Part shown: positions 54,410-64,000 of the stretch, piece by piece
Numbering within the stretch: position 1 is the first letter of the stretch
How the letters are laid out: each line of letters starts with the position of its first letter
NCBI GenBank assembly: GCA_030220185.1
Contig: JASPKZ010010273.1
Span: forward strand, 992,001 to 1,056,000
From: Diploptera punctata
Taxonomy: Eukaryota > Arthropoda > Insecta > Blattodea > Blaberidae
DNA length: 64,000 nucleotides
Direction of reading: 5' to 3'
The notes under the pieces: model-generated
Told to the model about the DNA's origin: nothing
The model's input: only the letters and a program-made list of their open reading frames with translations
The model's database searches: none
Translations under genes and position numbers: made by a program

Positions 54410-55190
54410 TAGACAATATCCCGTAGGCTGCGATGGGCAGGACATGTGGCACGAATGGGGAATGAAAGAGGGAAATGGAAACTCCTTGTAGGGAAACCAG
54501 AGGGAAAGCACCCAGTAGGTAGGCCAAGTATGAGGTGGGAAAATAATATTGACCATGATTTGAGGGAGATATACAGGGTGTCCCATTCAAACCTCCCACT
54601 TTTTAATTAATCATAACTAAAAAAGTATGTGGAATTATGAAATGAGGTTGGTATTAAACGTAACAGAAACTCAAAGAATTTTCATTGCCGCACATTAAAA
54701 CACCTCTATATGTGCATCATTTCTTCAATCTTTTTTTTCTGAAACACGTGTACGAGCACTTCCTGATTCTTTTTTAACGCTTCCAGTCGCCGGAAACTTC
54801 TCAAGCCATGCCTTAATTGTCTTCCCATCAGGTGCATTTCCTACATACCCTCCGGTAATTTCTTTGCACTGTAATTATTGACTTCGTCTCTGCATACCAG
54901 AAAACAGTTTGTGCTCGCCATTTTGTTTTATGTCATTATTGTCCAACATGAGACAGATGTATTAACTGCAACAATGAAAACAAAAATTATTTGAGCTTCT
55001 CTTTCTTTTAATATCAACCTCATTTCATAATTCTGCATATTTTGAGAGTTATGATTAATTAAAATGTGGGAGGTTTGAATGGGACACGGTGTATTATACA
55101 GAGGATGATTGGTAAACGTTGGGTCAGGATAGGTATATATGGAATACTTATGTCCGTGCGGCATAACCTACGGCTTCGATAGTTTCAGTT
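54410..55190 (+). pseudogene. LINE-A 3' tail with nested DNA element
   Basis: 54420-54573 reads RRLRWAGHVARMG, KLLVGKPEGKHPVGRPSMRW and NIDHDLRE, then is cut by the insertion. 55092-55190 resumes at YTEDDW and VYVRAA to gcttcgatagtttcagttag. Same orientation as the leader at 53440, so both are probably one internally deleted copy. Confidence 0.85.
54574..55091 (-). mobile_element. 518-bp TA-flanked element with 44-bp inverted repeats
   Basis: Left CAGGGTGTCCCATTCAAACC and right, reversed, CACCGTGTCCCATTCAAACC extend to 44 bp (54574-54617; 55048-55091) with about three mismatches. TA on both sides (54572-54573; 55092-55093). Minus strand inside: start atggcgagcacaaactg near 54925, then GNAPDGKTIKAWLEKF and ATGSVKKESGSARTRVSEKK, a DUF4817-like HTH part of a mariner-like transposase. 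The catalytic domain is deleted. Nested in LINE-A. Confidence 0.9.
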
Positions 55191-55524
55191 AGTCGTTTGT
55201 TTAATATGTAATTTCTGATCTGATTTGGTGAAGCAAATATAAACATCATCTGACTAGTTGTTATATTTCACTCATCAGAGAGTCGCAGAGTCTATGCTTT
55301 GCCGCCGCAAAAGAGGAAAAGGCTTTGCTAATGTGTTATAAAAATTTGTGTTTGTTTCTGCAATTATGATGGTCTAAACATTAATTATACCTAAATATCT
55401 GTTGTAGTTAGATATTTTCCCTGATACGTCCAATTATTCTAATAATGTGAGATTGTAGCCATGATATTTAAAAGTATTTATCCTTTCCATCATTTTATTA
55501 ATTGAGCAGATTTTGCTAAATGAT
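55191..55524. other. unannotated AT-rich DNA
   Basis: No feature supported. Confidence 0.5.
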
Positions 55525-55870
55525 GTCGACCGCGTAGACTAGTGGTTATTCTCCTTGACTCTGGTCCCGAGGGTCACGGGTTCAAACCCGGCCGGGGTCG
55601 ATGGATTTTTTAGGATGAAAAAATCCAAGGAGCGAGTCCTCTGGATGAACTTTAAAGCCGTGGGTAACTAGTCTGAAGATTTTCGGGCTTGTAAAAGATC
55701 CTTAAGCCTGAATTAAGATGTCTCTAAGCAAAATTTACCGACCTCATCATTCTATCAACACCTTATTTGCCTGCTAGATGTCCTATTGTGTCGGTATGTT
55801 GACCACATACCATTCATGACATATATGGGCAAATAAGCGTAACTAAATTAATTTGGTCAAGTAACTCGTA
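55525..55870 (+). mobile_element. tRNA-headed SINE, group A
   Basis: Plus orientation. Box A-like tagactagtggttattctcc, box B GGGTTCAAACCCGG, then gatggattttttaggatg, gattttcgggcttgtaaaag, ctctaagcaaaatttaccga, ending about cgtaactaaattaatttggt. Diverged from the two other group A copies. Confidence 0.87.
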
Positions 55871-56048
55871 ACAAATGAGAGGCTAAGGTTCACCATTGGG
55901 CTACGGCATTGTAGAGTGTGTAGTAGCTAGATGGTGGGTCATTCCACAAAAGTTCATAACCTTATTTTTTAGAACATATTTATTTACATGGAGTACAAGC
56001 TGCTATTGTTGTTAAAATGTATAATGCAAGTTGTAGATGTAGCAAGTA

Positions 56049-56735
56049 CAGTGCGATCAGTATAGCACTGGACAGCAGACGCGGGGATTTCACTATACAC
56101 TGCTGACGAACTCGCGGCGGGGAACAGACAGCATAGGATCGCGGTGATACAACCACACATTTTCGTAACTATTTTACAAATTGTCGTACTTGCCAACTTT
56201 ATTGAAGCAGGTGTTGGAACTGTTCACCTTCGTTGTCCATACATTTTTGACACCTCTTTATAAAATTTGTTGTACATATTATGGACTGTTGAATGTGACG
56301 GCATTTTTACACCCGGGAATCGTGTTTCAAAATGTCTTCGTACTTGGCTGGCAGACTGAGTTAACAAATATTGTTCATAAATAAATACACGTTGTTCAGT
56401 AGAAAAAATATTAGTCATTATACAGTTTACACTTTACACTCATACACACGTGATTCACTTTACACTTATGTTTTATAAGATACAAATTTTAAAATTGAAA
56501 TAACTTATATGCACGTCATTCAATTTACATTATACACACGTCATTCAGTTCACAAGGAAAAGCGATCAAGCACCTTATCTACTCCAGGTACACTATCTAA
56601 CTGTAAATGCATGGGATGTACTCGTAAACTGGTGAGTCAGCGCACATTTCAAGTCCCGTGCCTGCACGTGTAAGCCTTCGTTATCGCACAGCACAAACCC
56701 AACGTCTGCCGTCCAGTATTATACTGATCTCACAG
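56049..56735 (-). mobile_element. 687-bp TA-flanked transposon derivative
   Basis: Left CAGTGCGATCAGTATAGCAC and right, reversed, CTGTGAGATCAGTATAATAC, continuing TGGAC.GCAGACG, give inverted ends of about 33 bp. TA at 56047-56048 and 56736-56737. Inside is a minus-strand DUF4817-like fragment. A half copy is at 9866-10103. Confidence 0.87.
56224..56418 (-). pseudogene. DUF4817-like HTH fragment
   Basis: 64 codons: MTNIFSTEQRVFIYEQYLLT, SASQVRRHFETRFPGVKMPS and HSTVHNMYNKFYKEVSKM. This is the N-terminal helix-turn-helix region of mariner-like transposases (F..eqR..I...Y followed by R.F..RFP). No catalytic domain follows. Confidence 0.82.
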
Positions 56736-56779
56736 TATTAGGCCCTGCATTGCCACCTTCAAATTCATATTACTGTTTG

Positions 56780-57150
56780 TAGAGATAAAGCCATATCATG
56801 TTTTTCGGAGTTCTTTTGTTATGAATTTGTGTAAATAACGAAGAGAATGGGAGAAAGTCCATAACCTTGCCCCATGCGTGTGTCAATTTGTTTCCAATTT
56901 GATAATTTATATGCAATTTAAATTAAATATAGTTTTTTATAAAGATTATACGTAACTTGAACATATTTGTTGTGAGGTTCCATCATATGCCAAAATATCA
57001 AATAATATGTTGCGATTTATCTGATCAAAATATATATCAAAATCAACAAATGCTATATGAATTGATACATTTAATTCACAATGTTTCACTATAAGTATTT
57101 TCATAGTAATGTAACCATCACAGTAGGATATATATATTTTCTAAATCTAT
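56780..57150 (-). pseudogene. LINE reverse transcriptase fragment (family G)
   Basis: Minus strand: IAFVDFDIYFDQINRNILFD (about 57045-56985) is RT motif A with its catalytic Asp; after a break, IDTRMGQGYGLSPILFVIYT (about 56890-56830) is motif B. Stops and a frame change between. The relation to LINE-A is unclear; motif B differs. Confidence 0.78.
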
Positions 57151-57179
57151 TTTGTTCAATAATAATAATTTTTATTAAG

Positions 57180-57700
57180 GATTTTTTTTTCTACATTGCT
57201 GTGATTATCCATGGGCCCAAATGTATTTTGTTTCGCCACAGATATCTATCCTCAGCATCTTCTTCATCGAGGTCTTTGCTGATCATTTTTCTTCTTACTT
57301 CATCCATCCACTGTTCTCTGGTTTTCTCCTCCTCCTGCCTTTTATATTCCATTCCAGCATCATTCTTGGGATTCTATTACTCTCCATCCTCTTCAGATGC
57401 CCATACCATTTCAACCTTCGTTATTCTATTACTTCTATAATATTATGTTTAACATTCATTATTTCTCTAATTTTCTGGTTCCGAATTTTCTCCTTTCTTG
57501 ATTTTCTTGATGCTCTTCGCCAAAAATCCATCTCTGTTATCAATAACATTTTTGCTTGCTGTCTACCTAGAGTGCAGGTCTTAGTACCATATAACATAAC
57601 ACTTTGCACTAATTATTTAAATATTAATGTCTTAGTTTTATTTACAATATTTTACTCCATATCCCTGAATTTAATATTCCAATTACTTTTCTTCCTTCAC
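57180..57700 (-). pseudogene. LINE family H, C-terminal region
   Basis: Minus strand: MQSVMLYGTKTCTLGRQQAK, MLLITEMDFWRRASRKSRKE, IRNQKIREIMNVKHNIIEVI (57609-57421), then MVWASEEDG-equivalent W.GHLKRM text, RRRR and a W.DEVRR-like end near 57290. Typical connection plus tail of insect LINE ORF2. Confidence 0.8.
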
Positions 57701-57709
57701 TAGAATAAT

Positions 57710-57725
57710 AATAGTAATAATAATG

Positions 57726-57783
<58 letters not shown>
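57710..57783. repeat. (AAT)n microsatellite
   Basis: About 23 units with minor changes. Confidence 0.95.
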
Positions 57784-57784
<1 letters not shown>

Positions 57785-58505
57785 TCCTCTACGCATGAAA
57801 GCTGGCAGCTTGTTGCGTGTTCATTCGCTACAGGTCCGGGGTATTGTGACATCATTCCATCTTACTTGTGGTCTTGCTAATGGCCTTTTCTGCTGAGGTG
57901 TCCAGTCACGTACTTTCTTCACTAATCTACTGTTCTCCATTCTATCTATGTGATCGTTCCAATTCAGTCTTCTATCATTTATCCAAAGGTTTATAGGTTC
58001 AATTTCACATTCTTCTCTAATAACACAGCTGCGAATTTTCTCTCTCAGCGATTTTCCTTAAACCTTTCATTTCGGTTGTTTCATTGATTTGTTTTGTTTT
58101 CTGAGTTTCTGTTCGGCATTCACAACCATATGTTAGAACTGGTCTTATGACAGATTTGTATATTCTTATTTTTGTATCTATTATTAAATTTTTATTTTTC
58201 CAAACAGTATTGTTTAAACATCCCGATATTTTGTTTGCATTATTTGCTTGATTGAGGATTTCATCTGTTATTCTGTTGCTGTTATTAATTTCTACTCCTA
58301 AATATTTGAATTTCATGACTTGTTCTATACTTTTCCCTTCTATTTCTAATTTAACACGACGTGGGTCCTTGAATATTACCATTGATTTGGTTTTATTTGT
58401 TGAGATTTTCATGTTATATTTTGCTGCAATGATTCTAAATTTGTGCAATAGCATTTGTAAATCATCTTCACTTTGTGCAATTAGAACTGTGCCATCAGCA
58501 TAGTT
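57785..58505 (-). pseudogene. LINE family F-like ORF2 C-terminal half
   Basis: A 145-codon open segment (58454-58017) reads MLLHKFRIIAAKYNMKISTN, KTKSMVIFKDPRRVKLEIEG, MKFKYLGVEINNSNRITDEI, IRIYKSVIRPVLTYGCECRT and RGLRKIAERENS: the region after the RT catalytic motif, thumb and connection. Past 58017 other frames continue with a WNDHIDRMENSRLVKKVRD block and RPLARPQVRWNDV (about 57960-57850). 5' end at an (AAT)n run. Related in plan to families F and E but not the same sequence. Confidence 0.85.

Positions 58506-58590
<85 letters not shown>
58505..58590. repeat. (AAT)n microsatellite
   Basis: About 28 units. Confidence 0.95.
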
Positions 58591-58591
<1 letters not shown>

Positions 58592-58770
58592 CTGGAGGTT
58601 CATGGCCGCAGGATATGCATTCATACCTCTCTTCATATAGCCTACCTGTCTTGGATTAATATTTTACAATCACCTCCCTTAAATCATGATTAATATAATT
58701 ATTCCACTTCATTCTTGACCTATTGGACGCTTTCCCTCTGGTTTACCATTGACGCTGTCTTGTTGTATTA
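58591..58770 (-). pseudogene. LINE-A extreme 3' fragment
   Basis: cctggaggttcatggccgca matches the AMNLRV end in reverse; then RMKWNN, GK and GRP-like codons to about 58765. Diverged. Confidence 0.75.
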
Positions 58771-58847
58771 AATTTTTGTATTCTCTTTTTCCACTGTGCT
58801 TCAATTTAACTGTTAAAAAGTAATTTCTGTTTCATAATCAACAGGTG

Positions 58848-59240
58848 AGGCGGCTCCGTGGTGCAAGTGGCTAGACGCTTGCCTCTCACCGCTGGAGTCC
58901 CGAGATCTCGGTCACTCCATGTGGGTTTTGTGATGGACGAAACGGAGCGTGGGCAGGTTTTTCTCGGGGATTTCTCCCTTTTTTCCTGCCACAATTTCAT
59001 TCCACCATTTCTTCAAACCCATCTCACCAATTTCGTTTCATTTCGTTCATCTGCCCCATGATAGTGCGTCAAGCGTGATCGGCCGGCTCCCTTGTCATTC
59101 ACATACTTCTATATAGGGGATTCATCCCAACTCATCTCTCGACCTGACCCTAAGTTGGACACAGACCTTTATATAGGGTCTTCATGTAATCTCATCCCTC
59201 GATCCGACCCTGAATTGGACACGAGTTGAGGGTATTTGTT
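58848..59240 (+). mobile_element. SINE group D, full-length
   Basis: Plus orientation. Head ggcggctccgtggtgcaagt ggctagacgcttg (box A-like) and a diverged box B near 58910. Body: gtgatggacgaaacggagc, ggtttttctcggggatttct. Tail: cttcatgtaatctcatccct, aattggacacgagttgaggg. The tail has a partial internal duplication (tatataggg.attcat, twice). Reference copy for 10445 and 32283. Confidence 0.88.
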
Positions 59241-60109
59241 TTAATCAACAGGTATAATACCTGCGTGAAGTTAGTTTAAAACAAGAGAATGTTTGCTGAG
59301 GTAAATTCGTGTAAATATTTTACGCTGTATTTCATCGGTATAACAAACACAGAGAGAAAGAATTTGGAAATGAAGATTGAGAGGTTTGATGTAATAGGGG
59401 CAAATCCCTTGATCTTCAGGTCCCTGTCAGAGGTCTCCAAAACACTATTTCTTATTCTGTTTAAATTTAACCACCTCGTTTCTTTTGTTTGATATCCGAA
59501 TTTTATTGGGATGCGATGGTTTGTCTACAGTTAAATGAATTGTTGACTTACTTCGTGGATAAAAATAATCGAGGCCTTTGCTCTAACCTGTGTTCTGCTA
59601 TCAATTTATAACTGTTTTGTAAAACACAGAATCACATATCTGAGAAACTTAATTAATGCATTCTCTAATTATTTTTCATTCCTATAAGCTTACTCACATT
59701 TCACCCTTTTCACATAATTTGACATATTTATTTCCAATTCCGGTTTATTAAAAAAGCGGGGAATATAATTATTTAGAAAGTTAAACAAAGTTATTCGCAT
59801 ACCTCGCAGCTTTGCACCTAGACCAGAAAGTTAAAGAAATTGCCAAAGACAGAAATTCGTATTTGTCTGATAAAAAGTCCGGAAATAAGCTGCATCCTGA
59901 AAAAATTCTTTATTGGAATTTCTTGTTCTATGTTTTTCTGGAAAAAAGCTAATATAGAGCATTATACTTGTCCATTAGCCTAACATTTTATTCCGTACTC
60001 TCTGTTGATTATTACTTTAGCGTAACACATAACTGCAGATTTGAAAATTGCACCGTAAATAATTCAGTGGCTTCTTGCCCGCGAGAACTTAATCTCTCCT
60101 ATTCTTAAT
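59241..60109. other. unannotated AT-rich DNA
   Basis: No feature supported. Confidence 0.5.
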
Positions 60110-60315
60110 TAATTTTTTTCCAATAATTCCTTAAATCATGGTTATTGTTATTATCGCATTACCTCATTCTTAGCCTACCCTAGAACTTCCTTTTTCTAGT
60201 TTTCCTAAAAGTTTTCATGTCCCTCTTACATTCCACATTCGTGCCATGGTCCTACCCATCGCAGTCTATGAGACTTAATTTTTATTCCGTAATTAGATCG
60301 CATTCTAAACTTGAC
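60110..60315 (-). pseudogene. LINE-A 3' internal fragment
   Basis: Minus orientation: DLRN-, MR.-, GR-, RKL-, and a clear ctcatagactgcgatgggta (SHRLRWVG) stretch near 60265. Lacks the extreme 3' end. Confidence 0.75.
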
Positions 60316-60374
60316 GTTGTTTTTAGTTCTGAATGATTATTCTTATAAAAAAAAGTAAATAGGCTTTCTGGATT

Positions 60375-60605
60375 AGAAAAGAAATGAAGATATAAGAAAG
60401 GAACTAAATATTTTCAAACTTACAGACCGAATAATTAAATATAGGAACGACTGGAAAGAACATATTGATAGAATGCCAGAAGGAAGATTTCCAAAATTAT
60501 TGCTAAATTATAAACCGCACGGAAGGAGAAATGTTGGACGCCCACACAGAAGATGGTCTGAACAATTTTAACAATTCTAGTTTTCATGAAACCGGAACGA
60601 GCCAA
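60375..60605 (+). pseudogene. LINE family E, C-terminal fragment
   Basis: Plus strand: KYRNDWKEHIDRMPEGRFPK, LLLNYKPHGRRNVGRPHRRW and SEQF, then nrnEPTS text and a (GAT)n run. Same signature as 40610-40815. Ends at the GATGATGAT tail. Confidence 0.82.
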
Positions 60606-60734
60606 CATCCCTGGATGATGATGATGATAGGCTTTCATATTGAAATACACCTTATTAGTTATTATATTGAATTTTCAAGTTTATATAAACATAATAAAGG
60701 TTGATTTTATAGTTCTTGGAATTTTTTTCGATGC

Positions 60735-61018
60735 ATAACATACTTTCATTTCTAAGTTCTACAAGCCTTCTATGTATTTACCAGCGTTGCGTATAACGTG
60801 TTCCCAGCAATCCAAAAGCCGTTGGATCCCGTTGGCACTGCATAATCCGAATTTAGCCCCTTTGCAGTAAAAAAAGGCAGATCATTTTTGGACATCCTTA
60901 GTACATCACAACGCTTCTCTGGAAGAAATTTCAAGGTAGATTTCGGCATGCAATGGTTGACAGTTCGCCTGAGTTTATAGGTGCGAGTATGATAACGATG
61001 GTCGACTTAATGAGTTTT
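60735..61018 (-). pseudogene. mariner-type transposase C-terminal relic
   Basis: Minus strand ends GIQRLLDCWEHVIRNAGKYI and EGL-stop (stop at 60759-60761), preceded by CKGAKFGLCSAN. This is the C-terminal signature of mariner transposases. Upstream text is broken, and it is cut at 61020 by hairpin-element copy D. Confidence 0.72.
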
Positions 61019-61020
61019 AT

Positions 61021-61736
61021 TAGACTATTTAACTCATGCCCCAAATGGGACTCAATGGCCAATCACGTTTCAATGATTTCTGTTTTACAACCAATCAGTG
61101 TCGTGTTTCACGAAATATTTATCAGTGTTATAATTACCGTATTAAAGAAAGCTCCTCCTTTTTAATATTCTGAACAGGTCTGACCATTATTTTGCAGTGA
61201 CTGAGCCTGTGAGAAATACGGCTACCAGATTGTATATATAGTGCATGAATGTCAACACATGCCGCATGCGGGAGTTAATATAAAAACATTTGTAGCAATT
61301 GATTATACCACCAAAAAAAGAAACCACTGTTTGAACTTTCTTAAATGTATTTTTTCCCAGGTAACAATCCAGAAAAATATAATTGTCATACTTACATCAT
61401 ACGACATCAGAAATGAATTAATATAACAGTTTGATGTGTTTCATTTTTTCTCCACTAGAGAGCATTCTTACAATATTGCGTTCCTTTGGCAATAAATAGT
61501 ATGATCTGGTTGCAGTGATAAACAAAAGAAGCAGATGAAGCGTACTTATCGTTTCTCATTTGTTTTCAAACATCGCAGTTTACATTAAATATATAACTAT
61601 TTTAAAATAACTATAGTTAAATAATGATTTGTGAGTAAACAGCTTAATTTTATTCGTTAAATAGTCCTAACAAATGCCACTCTTGATTTCCAAATTCTCT
61701 AGATAAATTGGAAATCACTCGTGGCATTACTTATGA
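61021..61736 (+). mobile_element. hairpin-ended element, copy D
   Basis: Starts gactatttaactcatgccc (61023), contains gctcctcctttttaatattc, a TATA-like gattgtatatatagtgc (61230-61247), the tccactagagagcattctta and ctttggcaataaatagtatg segments seen in copy A, gttaaatagtcc and a shortened hairpin (61674-61726). No gene. Confidence 0.82.
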
Positions 61737-61773
61737 TTATGGGCCCACTAATTATTTATTTTTGACCTTTTTA

Positions 61774-62414
61774 TCATAAGTAATGCCACGAGTGATTTCC
61801 AATTTATCTGGAGAATTTGGAAATCAAGAGTGGCATTTCTTAGGACTATTTAACAAATAAAATTAGGCTGTTTACTCACAAATCATTATTTATATATAGT
61901 TATTTTAAAATATGTATATATTAATGTAAACGGCCATGTTTTAAAACAAATGAGAAACGTTATGTTTCATGTGTTCATCACTGCAACCAGATCTTATTTA
62001 TTGCCAAATAGAATCACAATATTGTAAGAATGCACCCTAGTGGAGAAAAAATGAAACACATTATTACAGGTTATTAATTAATTTCTGATGTCCTATGATA
62101 TAAATATGTCAATTATATTTTTCTGCAACGTTAATTCCTGGGAAATAATACGTTTAAGAAAGTGCATAGTGGTTTCTTTTTTAAAATGATATAATCAATT
62201 GCTACGAATGTTTTTCTATTATATCTCGCAAGCAGAATCTGGTTACACTCGTGCACTATATATACAATCTTGGAGCCACTTGATAAAATGAAAGCAATAA
62301 AACGAAAGTGATAAAATCGGGGTGAAAAAGACTGTGATTGGTTGTAGGCTATATCAAAATTCATTGTAATGTGATTGGTCATTGACTGCCATTTGAGGCA
62401 TGAGTTAAATAGTC
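61774..62414 (-). mobile_element. hairpin-ended element, copy E (inverted to D)
   Basis: Begins atcataagtaatgccacgag with the hairpin (61783-61836), then aggactatttaac, tgtttactcacaaatcatta, gaatgcaccctagtggagaa, a TATA-like cactatatatacaatc, and ends gaggcatgagttaaatagtc (62414). It lacks the gctcctccttttt box. It lies head to head with copy D, hairpins facing, 37 bp apart. Confidence 0.82.
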
Positions 62415-63689
62415 CTTGTAATTTCTATAATCATATTTAGTCATGGTATTTTCGACATCTCAAGAAAATCTCGAACAATAGAAAATAGTGAATTTGATGT
62501 TCGGAATGCACTTGTACGCCAGTGTGACGCTCTGAGGCGCCAAACAATGTGAAAATAACTCGGGAGTCTGAATGGACGCCTAACATTGTATCTTATTAGC
62601 TTTTTATTTATGGAAAGAAATGTCGATATCAAAGTCTGTCCTGACGGTTAACCCGTGTTAAATGGTTCGTGGGCAACATACCAAATGTGTAAATTGTTCG
62701 TGCTGTGTCTTCAGGCTCGTTTCCTTAACGATGAATATCACCTTCAGAAGCGCCATTAAAACTTCAAACTTGGCCAGCTTGGTGTGAATAGCCCACATAT
62801 TTTTACATTTACATAAATATCATACATTACTCTAAATCTCACTTTCATCATGACCTATGTCCCTATCAACCAAGAAAATCGCCACATTTTTAGTCTATAA
62901 TGATCTAATTAAATTTAAAATGTATATTTTATTAAATTTCATATGCAAATACAATACATTTTTTCGAAGACTAGATGATTGATATAGGAAGTAAATTAAT
63001 GTAATAAAGAAAACTGATATAAAAAGTTTTCTCGGCAAAACAAAATCGAACTTGTTGGTTCAGGCTGCAGCGTTAGGGAATCATATTAGGGAGGTTCCAG
63101 GTTTAAATGTTGGTTCCTATCAATCTGAATTTTTTTCTTTGTTTTGCTCCGTTGTAAAGACAAATGGTAGGTTGAAATGTCATTACCAGGTATAATTTTA
63201 TCATAATCACTGTTTCATTACTTCATTTAAATGTTAATTCAAATGAGTTTCGCTATATTTGACTTGGACGCAGTAGAAGAAACCTACAGGACACAATAAA
63301 AAAATGTAGACTCGATATGACCTCATATGTTAAAGGGTCTATAACTAAGCATGAAGGAAAAACATGATTTGTTTAAAAAGCAAGTTCGTTTTTTTATAAA
63401 TAAAAGTAGAATATCGCGGATTATTTTATGGCAATAAGCATACAATCGTATGAATAATTTAAAACCAATTAAAAGAAAAATGCGCGAATGCTTAATTTTA
63501 TGGGAATAGCTATCGAAGGTTGCTGTACACTCAATAACCAAAGGTGATTTCTCCTGAAATCATATTGCACATTCTAAATAAATAAAATGCATAATTATAA
63601 AATCTCTATGCCCGAAGATTTAATCACAGTGATTTAAACTGCAAATTCACAGCTGTTTGAATGTCGGCGACTTAGAAAGCTGGAGAGAT
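62415..63689. other. unannotated AT-rich DNA
   Basis: Around 63055-63115 a tRNA-like pair (cttgttggttcaggct; ccaggtttaaatgttgg) may be a decayed SINE head; not firm enough to call. Confidence 0.35.
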
Positions 63690-64000
63690 CATATGAATTA
63701 CCTGTTCTTATAGCTTACGTCAGTGACGTCTACGGGTAACGTATTTGTCTGGAAAGCAAGGATACATAGTCGATTTCCGAGCCAAATCTGGGTGAAATTT
63801 TTCGGCTTATTTTCTCACCTGTGAGTTCAATTGATTGAAATTTTAAAGTTGATATAGTTTCGTATCATCATCTGGCCATCAATATCGCATTCACCTTGTT
63901 TGGTATGAATGTATGAGTGAATGGTGTATGTTGTCTCGGAGGTAACTCGGCGTCAGCTGATCACCCACCCGGGGAGCCCAGCGTGTCCATAGTTCAATAT
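63690..64000 (+). mobile_element. SINE related to group C long-tail type, truncated by window end
   Basis: Plus orientation. tRNA-like head (cgtctacgggtaacgtattt; box B-like gtcgatttccgagcc), then ggtgaaatttttcggcttat, ctcacctgtgagttcaa, gatggccat-type segment, tatgagtgaatggtgtatgt, gtctcggaggtaactc and gctgatcacccacccgggga, collinear with the reverse of 6318-6650. The 3' end lies beyond the window. Confidence 0.65.

Noticed and set aside
55525..55600. tRNA-like box A and box B sequences at this and other SINE heads as tRNA genes
   Set aside because: No complete cloverleaf with acceptor pairing is apparent and each is joined to a repeated SINE body.
57081..57703. 119- and 160-codon plus-strand hydrophobic frames
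   Set aside because: Antisense to a recognisable LINE C-terminal region; hydrophobicity comes from the T-rich complement.

Overview
The window looks like non-genic DNA of an arthropod nuclear genome, most likely an insect. The sequence is strongly AT-rich with many (TA)n, (AAT)n/(ATT)n and (AC)n runs. It has no operon-like packing, rRNA, functional tRNA gene or CRISPR array, and I see no convincing exon of a host gene. Dense layers of decayed LINEs, tRNA-headed SINEs and small DNA transposons fill it. The particular LINE tail (GRPRMRW...YTGNDWK...RVR, followed by a GTTA/ACTT-type 3' tail) and the frequent palindrome TAGGCCTA fit what I remember of cockroach genomes (Blattodea); that placement is inference.

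Layout. 1-10 kb: tails of one dominant LINE family (LINE-A), a mariner relic, a 77-82 bp-arm palindrome, and the first copy of a hairpin-ended family. 10-18 kb: half of a mariner-like element fused to the end of a hairpin element, a 1.8 kb terminal-inverted-repeat element with an internal 452 bp duplication, a nearly intact Tc1-like element (one frameshift), and a broken Cys-rich pseudogene. 18-20 kb: a GC-rich degenerate minisatellite. 21-23 kb: a pogo-like element with a PHD-like finger, deleted for its catalytic core and sitting in a (TA)n run. 24.7-26 kb: the largest hairpin-family copy, with a 213-aa reading frame that resembles the N-terminal part of Crypton/DUF3504 tyrosine recombinases. 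27.7-30.4 kb: a LINE-A copy split by a Helitron-like insertion. 30-42 kb: SINEs and LINE tails, including a LINE inserted in another LINE. 42-45 kb: an inverted pair of probable Penelope-like terminal repeats with a hammerhead-like motif, a Tc1-like relic, and two copies of an 8-bp-TSD element. 45-47 kb: a LINE-A copy with reverse-transcriptase motifs. 50-51 kb: two TA-flanked deletion derivatives 26 bp apart. 53.4-55.2 kb: a LINE-A copy carrying a nested SINE (14-bp TSD) and a nested TA-flanked element. 56-60 kb: more LINE and transposon relics. 61.0-62.4 kb: two hairpin-element copies head to head.

Nothing here works as a pathway. The interest is in element structure and nesting. The best candidate for something undescribed is the hairpin-ended, recombinase-encoding family at 3.3, 10.1, 24.7, 61.0 and 61.8 kb. 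All calls come from reading the sequence and remembered family motifs; no database search was made.
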